NCBI GenBank assembly: GCA_024641625.1
Contig: JAHECQ010000100.1
Location: forward strand, 1-11,122
From: Acidimicrobiales bacterium
GTDB lineage: Bacteria; Actinomycetota; Acidimicrobiia; Acidimicrobiales; SZUA-35
Direction of reading: 5' to 3'
Length of the DNA: 11,122 bases
Made by a program: the position numbers and the translations under genes. The notes below the pieces were generated by a model. It saw only the letters and a list, made by a program, of their open reading frames with translations, ran no database searches and was not told the origin of the DNA. Positions 1 to 5,610 of this stretch are shown piece by piece (within the stretch, counting starts at the first letter, position 1; every line of letters starts with the position of its first letter).

Positions 1-1
1 C

Positions 2-133
2 GGGGATGGCCTCGGCGGCAGGGGAGTACGTCGGGCCGCTCCTGCGCTCGGGGCCCAGACGGCGAGCATCCTGACCGAACTGGGGAGAACCGCGGCAGAC
101 ATCGACGCGCTCCGCGCAGCAGGGATCGTCTGA
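2..133 (+). CDS. CaiB/BaiF-type CoA-transferase, C-terminal fragment
   Basis: Only the last 43 codons are in the window; the gene begins upstream. Frame 2 is open from the window edge to the TGA at 131-133. It ends in a proline-alanine-leucine-glycine segment, then SILTELG and a final ALRAAGIV. This matches the C-terminus of class III CoA-transferases, which typically end with a 'LG.HT..vL.elG.....i..Lr..g' pattern. Family members move CoA between an acyl-CoA and a free acid, or act as racemases such as alpha-methylacyl-CoA racemase. The stop lies 5 nt before the NIPSNAP start, which suggests one transcript. The identification rests on a short tail. No catalytic residue is visible, and the first ~12 residues read poorly. 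Confidence 0.6.
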   Translation, partial: GDGLGGRGVRRAAPALGAQTASILTELGRTAADIDALRAAGIV

Positions 134-138
134 GGAAC

Positions 139-474
139 ATGATCTACGAGATTCGCAACTACCACTACGAACCGACCCTCCTTCCCCGATACAAGGTGTG
201 GGCCGAGGAGCACGCGCTGCCGTACCTTCGTGCGAACCTCGATCTCGTCGGGTTCTGGACCACAGCCGACGAGCCGGCCATCGTCACCGGTGCGCCGCTG
301 GACGAGCTCGGCTCGGCCACGGTCACGTGGATCATCCGCTGGCCGGACATGGCCACCCGACATGCGTCGACGGCGGAGATCTACGCCACCGACGAATGGC
401 GCAAGATCCTCGAGACCCATCCAGGCCGTCAGTACTACCACCGAGTGGAAGCAAAGTTCGCCGAGGAACTCTGA
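139..474 (+). CDS. NIPSNAP family protein
   Basis: This is a 111-residue protein opening with MIYEIRNYHYEP, the usual beginning of NIPSNAP-type ferredoxin-like (dimeric alpha/beta barrel) domains. Other family marks are the early 'Y...HALPYL' helix, the central 'GFWTT' strand, and the closing block where a Trp-Arg pair (EWRKIL) precedes the last strand. Length is normal for a single-domain bacterial member. The ATG at 139 has a GAGG purine motif at 132-135 that overlaps the upstream stop codon, so translation is probably coupled to the CoA-transferase. The biochemical role of bacterial NIPSNAP proteins is largely unknown. They often sit beside CoA-ester or F420 oxidoreductase genes, as here, so a helper role in that pathway is an inference. 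Confidence 0.85.
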   Translation: MIYEIRNYHYEPTLLPRYKVWAEEHALPYLRANLDLVGFWTTADEPAIVTGAPLDELGSATVTWIIRWPDMATRHASTAEIYATDEWRKILETHPGRQYYHRVEAKFAEEL

Positions 475-527
475 CCCTCGTCCCGTTTCGCCTCACCTCA
501 CGCCTACCAGCCATCCCAGGAGACAAC

Positions 528-1490
528 ATGCAGTTCGGATTCAGTGCACCCTTTCGCGGCCCCCTGGCCAACGCCGAGGACATTCGAGCGCTCGCGCAGC
601 GGGCCGAGGAACTGAACTTCGACGTGCTCACGGTGGCCGACCACATCGTCGTTCCCCAGACCATCGGCGCCAACTATCCCTACAGCGAGACCGGCGAGTT
701 CGCCTGGACCGCCGACGGCAGCACCGACTGCATGGAACAGTTCACCTTGCTCGCCTGGCTCGCGGCGGCGACGACCTCGATCCGATTGCTCACCTCGGTC
801 ATCGTCGTTCCCCATCGGAACCCGTTGTTCATGGCCAAGTCGCTGGCCACCACCGACAAGCTGTCGAACGGCCGAGTGCTGGTGGGGTGCGGGACGGGAT
901 GGATGCGCGAAGAGTTCGAGGCGCTGAACATCGAGGACTTCGACGCGCGGGGTCGGGTGACCGACGAGTACATCCGGGTCATGAAGGCGCTCTGGACCCA
1001 GGACCGGGCCGACTTCCACGGCGAGTTCATCGACTTCAGCGGCGTGGCCTCCGACCCCAAACCGGTCCAGAAACCGCATCCTCCGATCTGGATCGGGGGT
1101 GAGTCGATGCCGGCCATTCGGCGTACGGCCGCCCTCGGCGACACCTGGTATCCCTTCGGGACGAACCCCAAATTCCGGATGGACACCATCGACACCTACG
1201 TTGCTCGCCGGGATCTGCTCTTCGCCGAGGCCGCACGGGTGGGACGTGACCCGGGCACCATCGGCCTGGCCTACAACTGTGCGTTCTACAGCGAGACGCC
1301 TCAGGAGCGCCCCGATGGCACCCGACTGGCCTTCACCGGGTCACCCGAGGACCGCGCCGCGGACATCGCTGCGCTCGAGGAGGCCGGCGTCACCACCATG
1401 ATCCTGAATCTGACCAGCAACGATCGTTCGCAGATGATGGAACGTCTGCAGGCATTCGGCGAAGAGGTCAGGCCGCTCCTCGGCGACTGA
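528..1490 (+). CDS. LLM class F420-dependent oxidoreductase (TIGR03619-like)
   Basis: A 320-residue luciferase-like monooxygenase-fold (TIM barrel) protein. Family marks are the MQFGFSAPF first strand, LTVADHIVVP, the SNGRVLVGCGTGW phosphate/cofactor loop followed by REEFEAL, and the KPHPPIWIGGES strand. These patterns are typical of the actinobacterial TIGR03619 group that uses coenzyme F420 rather than FMN. The substrate is unknown. The start is set at the ATG at 528 because AGGAGA lies at 518-523 with good spacing; the frame is open much further upstream, but that stretch overlaps the NIPSNAP gene. It lies 53 nt after NIPSNAP and is probably in the same operon. F420 dependence is a family inference, not proven here. 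Confidence 0.9.
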   Translation: MQFGFSAPFRGPLANAEDIRALAQRAEELNFDVLTVADHIVVPQTIGANYPYSETGEFAWTADGSTDCMEQFTLLAWLAAATTSIRLLTSVIVVPHRNPLFMAKSLATTDKLSNGRVLVGCGTGWMREEFEALNIEDFDARGRVTDEYIRVMKALWTQDRADFHGEFIDFSGVASDPKPVQKPHPPIWIGGESMPAIRRTAALGDTWYPFGTNPKFRMDTIDTYVARRDLLFAEAARVGRDPGTIGLAYNCAFYSETPQERPDGTRLAFTGSPEDRAADIAALEEAGVTTMILNLTSNDRSQMMERLQAFGEEVRPLLGD

Positions 1491-1549
1491 GGCCCCGTCA
1501 CCCTCGGAGGCCCCTGGCCGCCGGCAGGACCGCGAGACGACCTTTGGGA

Positions 1550-1555
1550 TACCGT
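1550..1555 (+). promoter_or_regulatory. Leaderless -10 box (TACCGT) of the VOC gene
   Basis: TACCGT fits the actinobacterial TAnnnT -10 pattern and is followed by exactly 6 nt and then the ATG at 1562. Transcription starting on the A of the ATG would give a leaderless mRNA. This agrees with the absence of a Shine-Dalgarno sequence. No clear -35 element is seen. Confidence 0.5.
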
Positions 1556-1561
1556 GGGTCG

Positions 1562-1936
1562 ATGATCGAGATTTCGGCTCTGGACCACGTCGTGCTGTGC
1601 GTCAGTGATGTCGAGCGCTCGGTGGCGTGGTATGCCGAGCACCTCGGGCTACAAGCCGAGCGGCTCGAGCAGTGGCGACGAAGGGAAGTGCCCTTCGTCT
1701 CGCTCAGGATCGACGCCGGCACGCTGGTCGATCTCATCGAACGCGAGCCCGACGGTAGCAACGTCGATCACCTCGCCTTCGTCACCGACGCCGCCGGTTT
1801 CGAAAAATTCTGCGCCCTCCACGAGGCAGCCATCGAGATGGGTCCGAAGTCGCTCTTCGGGGCCCGTGGCCAGGGCGACGGTGTCTACGTACGAGACCCC
1901 GACGGACACCGCGTCGAGGTGCGAACCTACCCGTGA
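1562..1936 (+). CDS. VOC (glyoxalase/bleomycin resistance) family protein
   Basis: A 124-residue single vicinal-oxygen-chelate domain with two beta-alpha-beta-beta-beta halves. Putative metal ligands are visible at the expected places: His9 (LDHVVL), His70 (VDHLAF) and Glu119 (HRVEVRTY, after the typical RDPDGHRVE turn). Glu60 in the 'VDLIE' strand could be a fourth. VOC proteins include glyoxalase I, extradiol dioxygenases, methylmalonyl-CoA epimerase and antibiotic-binding proteins; the sequence alone does not say which. The frame extends to a TTG at 1544, but the ATG at 1562 matches the family N-terminus and sits 6 nt after a TAnnnT box. It is probably a monocistronic unit. Confidence 0.88.
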   Translation: MIEISALDHVVLCVSDVERSVAWYAEHLGLQAERLEQWRRREVPFVSLRIDAGTLVDLIEREPDGSNVDHLAFVTDAAGFEKFCALHEAAIEMGPKSLFGARGQGDGVYVRDPDGHRVEVRTYP

Positions 1937-2016
1937 GACGACTTCGTCGGGGCCACGCGGAAGTCCTGGCGAGGTTCTTGTTGGCCGCTCGCGGAGGAAC
2001 CGGCGGCCGAGCGGTC

Positions 2017-2022
2017 TAAGGT
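2017..2022 (+). promoter_or_regulatory. Probable -10 box (TAAGGT) of the cold-shock gene
   Basis: TAAGGT matches TAnnnT and is identical to the box before the enoyl-CoA isomerase gene. A start about 7 nt downstream (near 2029) would give a 5' leader of roughly 48 nt before the ATG at 2077. That contrasts with the leaderless arrangement of several other genes here and is typical of cold-shock mRNAs, which have regulatory leaders. Confidence 0.4.
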
Positions 2023-2076
2023 GTCACCAGAGTATGCCGCAAGGGTCTGCTCGAACCAGATGAGAAGAGAAGATCA

Positions 2077-2274
2077 ATGCAAGGCACCGTCAAGTTCTTC
2101 AACAGCGAAAAGGGCTTCGGCTTCATCTCACGTGACGGAGGGGACGACGTGTTCGTTCATTTCTCCAACATTGCGGGAAGCGGCTACAAGACCCTCGACG
2201 AAGGTCAGGTCGTCGAGTTCGACATTGCGCCCGGCCGTAAGGGTGATGAGGCACAGAACGTTCGCGTAGTCTGA
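2077..2274 (+). CDS. CspA-family cold-shock protein
   Basis: A 65-residue single cold-shock domain, the normal length for the family. It opens with MQGTVKFFNSEKGFGFI. The RNA-binding motifs are RNP1 (KGFGFI, residues 12-17) and RNP2 (VFVHF, residues 25-29). It acts in the cytoplasm as a single-stranded RNA/DNA-binding chaperone that melts mRNA structure during cold or general stress. The ATG is preceded by a purine-rich run (2062-2073). The gene stands alone between a probable promoter and a strong intrinsic terminator, so it is probably transcribed on its own and at a high level. Confidence 0.96.
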   Translation: MQGTVKFFNSEKGFGFISRDGGDDVFVHFSNIAGSGYKTLDEGQVVEFDIAPGRKGDEAQNVRVV

Positions 2275-2286
2275 GTTTCTGAACAG

Positions 2287-2341
2287 CGAACGCCGCCGTT
2301 TCTCGGTCTTCGGGCCGAGGGGCGGCGGCGTTCGACGTTTT
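2287..2341 (+). terminator. Nested intrinsic terminator of the cold-shock gene
   Basis: A perfect 12-bp outer stem pairs 2287-2298 with 2323-2334. Inside it is a second 7-bp hairpin, 2302-2308 with 2313-2319, closed by a stable UUCG tetraloop (2309-2312). A short T tract (2338-2341) follows. The hairpin begins 12 nt after the cold-shock stop codon. The GC-rich stem and short T tract are usual for high-GC actinobacteria. Confidence 0.85.
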
Positions 2342-2370
2342 GGGGTCCTAGGGCGTTGGTGTCCTGGGCG

Positions 2371-2426
2371 GATCAGCCAGTGCGGATCAACCAGTGCAGC
2401 TCAACCAGTGCAGCTGAGCCAGTGCC
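2371..2426. repeat. Four-copy 14-bp tandem repeat
   Basis: Four consecutive 14-bp units lie at 2371-2384, 2385-2398, 2399-2412 and 2413-2426, all built around a CCAGTGC core (for example GATCAACCAGTGCA). Units differ at 1-5 positions. The array ends 6 nt beyond the stop codon of the minus-strand MerB-like gene and does not encode protein. A related array occurs at 8543-8614. Confidence 0.85.
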
Positions 2427-2432
2427 GGCGTG

Positions 2433-3128
2433 TCAATGGGGAAGGCCGGCCCTGAGGACCGCCCAGGCGGCCTGCCCCTCGGCGCTGCGGAGCCACGACA
2501 GGTAGTCGGATCGGCCTCGTTGCCGAAAGACCGGAGTGGCGAACAGATCAGCCCAGAACGACACCGGCTGCAGCGTCGTCTCCATGGACGAATCGAATTC
2601 GGACCAGTTGCGAGCGTGCTCTTCCGACCGGAAGAGATTCATGCCGCCTCAACGGAACGGCCGGGTGTCGGCCGCACCTCCCACCGGACTTCGGGTGTAG
2701 CCGACCATGGTCGGCGGATCGATGGAGAGAATCTCCTCGTCACGGAGCTCGATCGACATGGGCTCGCCACAATCGAGGCAGGGAGCCTCGATTCGGATGG
2801 TCTTGCCGGGGAAGAGCCAGCGCACGGCCAGCGATTCAAAGCCTCATTGGGCAAACCATCGTTGGTCGCCGTCGACGCTGACGCGATACTGCGTCGGCTG
2901 AAGGTTGAACGGAGGAAACGACGCGATGTAGTCGGTTCCGGGATGCAACCAACCCGGCACACCAGCGGCGAAGATCTCGCCGATCAGTCTCTTGCCGTCC
3001 TCGATGGCGACACCGAGCTCGTTCGCCAATTCCGTGTGATGAGGGGCCCGACCCGTTGCCACCACTTGCTGCATGATGGCCGCATAGGCACGATCGAGCT
3101 CGCTGATCTCAGATCCGGGTTCGTCCAT
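2433..3128 (-). CDS. MerB-like organomercurial lyase, putative double selenoprotein (two in-frame UGA codons)
   Basis: One reading frame runs from the ATG at 3128 to the TGA at 2433-2435 and is interrupted only by TGA at 2844-2846 (codon 95) and 2649-2651 (codon 160). The 231-residue product resembles MerB throughout. Residues ~9-70 form an N-terminal winged-helix-like domain. WFAQ-U95-GFE aligns with MerB YAWC96-ALD99. Cys117 aligns with MerB Cys117, with an extra Cys at 120. PFR-U160-GGMNLF aligns with the segment around Cys159. In MerB, Cys96, Asp99 and Cys159 break the carbon-mercury bond. Here both cysteines would be selenocysteine and Asp99 is Glu98. A SECIS-like hairpin follows U160. 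The start lies 4 nt after the F420 oxidoreductase stop and has its own leaderless -10 box. The frame continues in family-like sequence after each UGA, which argues against decay. The alternative is a pseudogene with two nonsense mutations. Substrate is inferred from the family only. Confidence 0.8.
2619..2636 (-). promoter_or_regulatory. Bacterial SECIS-like hairpin for UGA codon 160
   Basis: On the minus strand CUCUUCC pairs perfectly with GGAAGAG (7 bp) around a GGUC tetraloop. The hairpin starts 12 nt after the UGA, and the loop begins 19 nt after it. From memory, the E. coli fdhF SECIS has a GGUC-containing apical loop starting about 18 nt after its UGA, and SelB reads the G and U of that loop. 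The hairpin also encodes LFRSEE, so part of it is under protein constraint. Confidence 0.75.
2816..2828 (-). promoter_or_regulatory. Possible weak SECIS hairpin for UGA codon 95
   Basis: Beginning 16 nt after the first UGA, GCC pairs with GGC around GUGCGCU. A GU wobble pair can extend the stem at each end, and a separate GAA/UUC lower stem is possible around it. The loop contains a GU and sits at the expected distance, but the stem is short and much less convincing than the hairpin after codon 160. Confidence 0.3.
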
Positions 3129-3132
3129 GTCG

Positions 3133-4203
3133 CTACCGTAGTTCGGTCACCGAGCCTGCGCCGTCGGATCGATGCAATCGGGCGACCATCGGTCGCCAGT
3201 CGATGGCCGCCGTGCCGAGGTAGTAGATCGACACTCTGTCGGCCAGCCGGCCGTACCGGCGAAGGATCTCGTCGGCGACCTGATCGGGCGGGGCAACCAC
3301 GCAGTAGGTGTGCAGCATGTCGTCACTGATCAATTCGCCCATCTGCTCCCACTCGTTGCGTCGCGATGCGCCCAGGAGTGGCTCGTGCACGTGGGCGAAC
3401 CCATGATGCTCCAGAACGCTCACGTAGGCCGGCGTCGACGCATAGAAGGCGATCTGTCGCTTGATCGCAACCGCCGCCTCGTCGATCTCGGCCTGGGTGT
3501 TCCCCGTGGCGACATAGCAGGTGAACGCAATCTCGAGGTCGGCCGGCGATCGTCCGGACTTGGCCGCCCCTTCAGCGAGCGTCGGCCGGATGACCTCTTC
3601 CAGGTACGACGGACTGGTGAAGCTGTGGCAGGCGAAGAGATCGGCCACCTGACCGGCGACATCGATCATTCGCGGCCCGACTCCGGCCAGCATCACCTTC
3701 GGTCGACCAACGGGATTCGGTGCTGGGCGAAAGAGCGGATTCATCAGGGTGTGCCGGTAGAACTCGCCCTGGAAATCGAGCGGAGAGTCGTTGTCCCATG
3801 CGTCCCAGATGGCGTGCAGCGCCAGGACGTATTCCCGCATTCGGGCCGCTGGTCGGCTCCAGGGCATCGAGAACCGCCGGACGATGTGCGGTTTCACCTG
3901 GGTTCCGAGTCCGAGGATCAGCCGACCGTTCGAGAGTTCGTGGACATCGTTGGCGGTGTAGGCCAAGGCCATCGGGCTTCGGGCGAAGGCAATGGCGACC
4001 TTGGTCCCCAATTCGACGTGGGCCGTGGCCTGGGCCGCGATCGTCAACAGCACGAAGGGGTCGTGGACGGTCTCGGGCACCATGATGCCGTCGTAGCCGT
4101 CGCGTTCGGCGCCGGCGCATGCGTTGGCCACCGAGGCAATGGACGCTCCACGGCCGGGGCCGCCGTCGACCTTCAGCGTGGGTGATGATTCGTTCTCCAC
4201 CAC
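3133..4203 (-). CDS. LLM class F420-dependent oxidoreductase (TIGR03617-like)
   Basis: A luciferase-fold protein of 356 residues. Diagnostic stretches are the early KVDGG strand, PETVHDPF (residues 43-50), IAFARSPMALA, SNGRLILGLGTQVKPHI and RRFSMPWSRPAARMREY (109-125), then GEFYRHTLMNP and MLAGVGPRM. Together these are characteristic of the mycobacterial and actinobacterial TIGR03617 F420 group. The product is cytoplasmic and its substrate unknown. Two adjacent GTG codons (4203 and 4200) can start it. AGAGGA at 4208-4213 lies 4 nt from the first and 7 nt from the second, so the second is as likely. The gene is divergent from the enoyl-CoA isomerase, 26 nt apart, and precedes the MerB-like gene by 4 nt. 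Confidence 0.9.
   Translation of the reverse strand: MVENESSPTLKVDGGPGRGASIASVANACAGAERDGYDGIMVPETVHDPFVLLTIAAQATAHVELGTKVAIAFARSPMALAYTANDVHELSNGRLILGLGTQVKPHIVRRFSMPWSRPAARMREYVLALHAIWDAWDNDSPLDFQGEFYRHTLMNPLFRPAPNPVGRPKVMLAGVGPRMIDVAGQVADLFACHSFTSPSYLEEVIRPTLAEGAAKSGRSPADLEIAFTCYVATGNTQAEIDEAAVAIKRQIAFYASTPAYVSVLEHHGFAHVHEPLLGASRRNEWEQMGELISDDMLHTYCVVAPPDQVADEILRRYGRLADRVSIYYLGTAAIDWRPMVARLHRSDGAGSVTELR
3135..3140 (-). promoter_or_regulatory. Leaderless -10 box (TACGGT) of the MerB-like gene
   Basis: Read on the minus strand, TACGGT (TAnnnT) is followed by 6 nt and the ATG at 3128. The box overlaps the end of the upstream oxidoreductase gene, whose TAG stop is at 3133-3135. The MerB-like gene could therefore be transcribed independently as well as by read-through. 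Confidence 0.45.
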
Positions 4204-4217
4204 AGGATCCTCTCAGA

Positions 4218-4223
4218 TAAGGT
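4218..4223 (+). promoter_or_regulatory. Leaderless -10 box (TAAGGT) of the enoyl-CoA isomerase gene
   Basis: TAAGGT is followed by exactly 6 nt and the ATG at 4230. The box lies in the 26-nt gap between divergent genes. Any -35 contact would fall inside the first codons of the minus-strand oxidoreductase, so the two promoters must overlap. Confidence 0.5.
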
Positions 4224-4229
4224 CGCCCC

Positions 4230-4998
4230 ATGTCTGATCCCGTCGCAACCCCGGTCACCGTCACGAGTCACGAACACCGCGGCGGCACCGTTGCGGTGTT
4301 GACGATGGACCACGGCGAGAACCGGTGGAACACCAGCTTTTCACGCGCCTTCGATTCGGCGATCGACGAGGTGCTGGCGATCGACGGTCCGGTGACGATG
4401 GTGACGGCGTCAACCAACGAGAAGTTCTTCTCCAATGGCCTGGATCTGGCATGGATCACCGGGCAGAGCGACGCAGAGGCCGACGGGGGCGACCGTCGGG
4501 CATTCAACAACGAGGTCATGGGGCTGTTCGCTCGGCTCATCACCTTGCCGATTCCAACCGTGTGTGCCATCGGTGGGCACGCGTTCGGCGCCGGCCTGAT
4601 GATCGCGCTGTGCCACGACATCAGGGTGATGCGCGAGGACCGGGGTTTCCTGTGCGCCAACGAACTCGAACTGGGATTCGCCATTCCCGAACCGGAGTTG
4701 GCGCTCTTCGCCCACAAGATGTCGCCCGATGCCTTTCATCAGACCACCGTCCTGGCCAAGCGCTGGACTGCGGCCGAGGCGCAGGCTGCCGGCATCGTGC
4801 AGGACACCGTTCCCCTCGACCGTGTGGTGGAGGCGGCGATCGAGCGGGCGGAACCGGGAGATCACCGGCTGGACGAAGGAGCGTCTGTACGGCCAACATG
4901 CCGCGGCCATCTACGGGCCCCATGGCCCCGCCTACCTGTTGCGTCACCCTGCTCGTTACGGCTCCGGGCCAGGGAAGATTCCCTCGAGCCATCAGTGA
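4230..4998 (+). CDS. Enoyl-CoA hydratase/isomerase family protein (delta3,delta2-enoyl-CoA isomerase-like), frameshifted near its C-terminus
   Basis: A crotonase-fold protein. FFSNGLDLAW (residues 66-75) and GGHAFGAG (115-122) supply the two oxyanion-hole loops. ELELGFAIP (145-153) carries the candidate acidic catalytic residue. FSNGxDLAW with MREDRG resembles plant peroxisomal delta3,delta2-enoyl-CoA isomerases, which move double bonds during unsaturated fatty-acid beta-oxidation. The first frame is family-like to about residue 207 (VVEAAIERA). Beyond that it becomes Arg/Pro-rich and would run to 5105, overlapping the convergent transporter by 65 nt. The +1 frame instead gives EITGWTKERLYG and ends at 4996-4998, a sensible crotonase tail. 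One extra base (or two missing) between about 4850 and 4861 would explain this, giving ~255 residues. It may be a real mutation or a sequence error. If the unshifted frame is real the gene ends at 5105. Confidence 0.85.
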
Positions 4999-5016
4999 CC
5001 CTCTGCGCCCGAGCAG

Positions 5017-5037
5017 GGCGGTCGTGCCCGGGCCGCC
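5017..5037. terminator. Possible bidirectional terminator hairpin between convergent genes
   Basis: GGCGGTC (5017-5023) pairs with GGCCGCC (5031-5037), with one GU pair, around a 7-nt loop, in the 42-nt gap between the enoyl-CoA isomerase and GDT1 genes. There is no T tract on either side, so termination is uncertain. Confidence 0.3.
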
Positions 5038-5040
5038 AGG

Positions 5041-5604
5041 TCAGAACGCTTCGGCCAGGAGCAACACGCCGAAGAGCACGAAGGTCGCCGCCGCTCCGAT
5101 CTTGACGGCGCGCTCAGGAAGGCGGGCACCCAGCTGCTGACCGACGACAATCGCCAGGCCATCGGCCGCGACCATGCCGAGCGTCGACCCGAGCCAGGTG
5201 CCGAACAGGTCGTGGTCGGCGGCCAGGGTGACCGTGGCCAGCATCGTCTTGTCGCCCAGCTCGGCCAGGAAGAAGGCCACCGCCACGGTGACGAAGACTG
5301 ATCGAACCAGGCGTCGGGAACGCTCGATCTCCTCGTCGTCCAATTCGTCGCCCCGAAGCGTCCACGCCGCGAAGCCGAGGAACGCAACACCGGCCACCGC
5401 CGAGATGGCTCTGGTCGGCAGAGCCTCGCCCAGCGCGGCCCCGAGCGCCACGCTGATCAGATGGACCAGCGCCGTGGATACCACGATGGCCGCGAGGATC
5501 GTCGTTGCCCGATAGCGGGCCGCGAACGTCATGGCCATCAGCTGGCTCTTGTCGCCGAGTTCGGCGACGAAGATGATGCCGAAGCTGACCAGGAAGGCCG
5601 ACAA
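5041..5604 (-). CDS. GDT1/TMEM165 (UPF0016) family cation transporter
   Basis: A 187-residue membrane protein with about six hydrophobic helices in two inverted-type repeats. Each repeat carries the family signature ELGDK[ST]: ELGDKS at residues 15-20 and ELGDKT at 115-120. An acidic, charged loop (GDELDDEEIERSRR, about 85-98) separates the halves. Known members export Mn2+ (bacterial MneA types) or exchange Mn2+/Ca2+ for protons in eukaryotic Golgi. The acidic and lysine signature residues are thought to line the ion path. The start codon is TTG at 5604, with GGAGG about 10 nt upstream. This start gives a canonical N-terminus, and no better start exists. It lies 6 nt after the MgtE-type gene, hence the same operon. 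Confidence 0.93.
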   Translation of the reverse strand: MSAFLVSFGIIFVAELGDKSQLMAMTFAARYRATTILAAIVVSTALVHLISVALGAALGEALPTRAISAVAGVAFLGFAAWTLRGDELDDEEIERSRRLVRSVFVTVAVAFFLAELGDKTMLATVTLAADHDLFGTWLGSTLGMVAADGLAIVVGQQLGARLPERAVKIGAAATFVLFGVLLLAEAF

Positions 5605-5610
5605 CTGCGA

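Noticed and set aside
198..527. N-terminal extension of the first F420 oxidoreductase
   Set aside because: It overlaps the NIPSNAP gene and is Arg/His-rich, whereas the ATG at 528 has a good AGGAGA ribosome binding site and a family-typical N-terminus.
2844..3128. A separate 94-residue hypothetical protein ending at the first TGA
   Set aside because: Family-like sequence continues in the same frame past the TGA to 2433, so this is only the N-terminal part of the MerB-like gene.
2433..3128. Plain pseudogene interpretation of the MerB-like gene
   Set aside because: There is no frameshift, both stops are TGA, both fall at catalytic Cys positions, and a SECIS-like hairpin follows one. Still possible if the genome lacks Sec machinery.
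2430..3329. A 299-codon plus-strand open frame
   Set aside because: It lies antisense to the MerB-like gene and the oxidoreductase end, has no recognisable domain, and is Arg-rich as expected for a GC-rich shadow frame.
4999..5105. C-terminal extension of the enoyl-CoA isomerase in its original frame
   Set aside because: The sequence is Arg/Pro-rich without crotonase similarity and overlaps the convergent GDT1 gene; the +1 frame fits the family.
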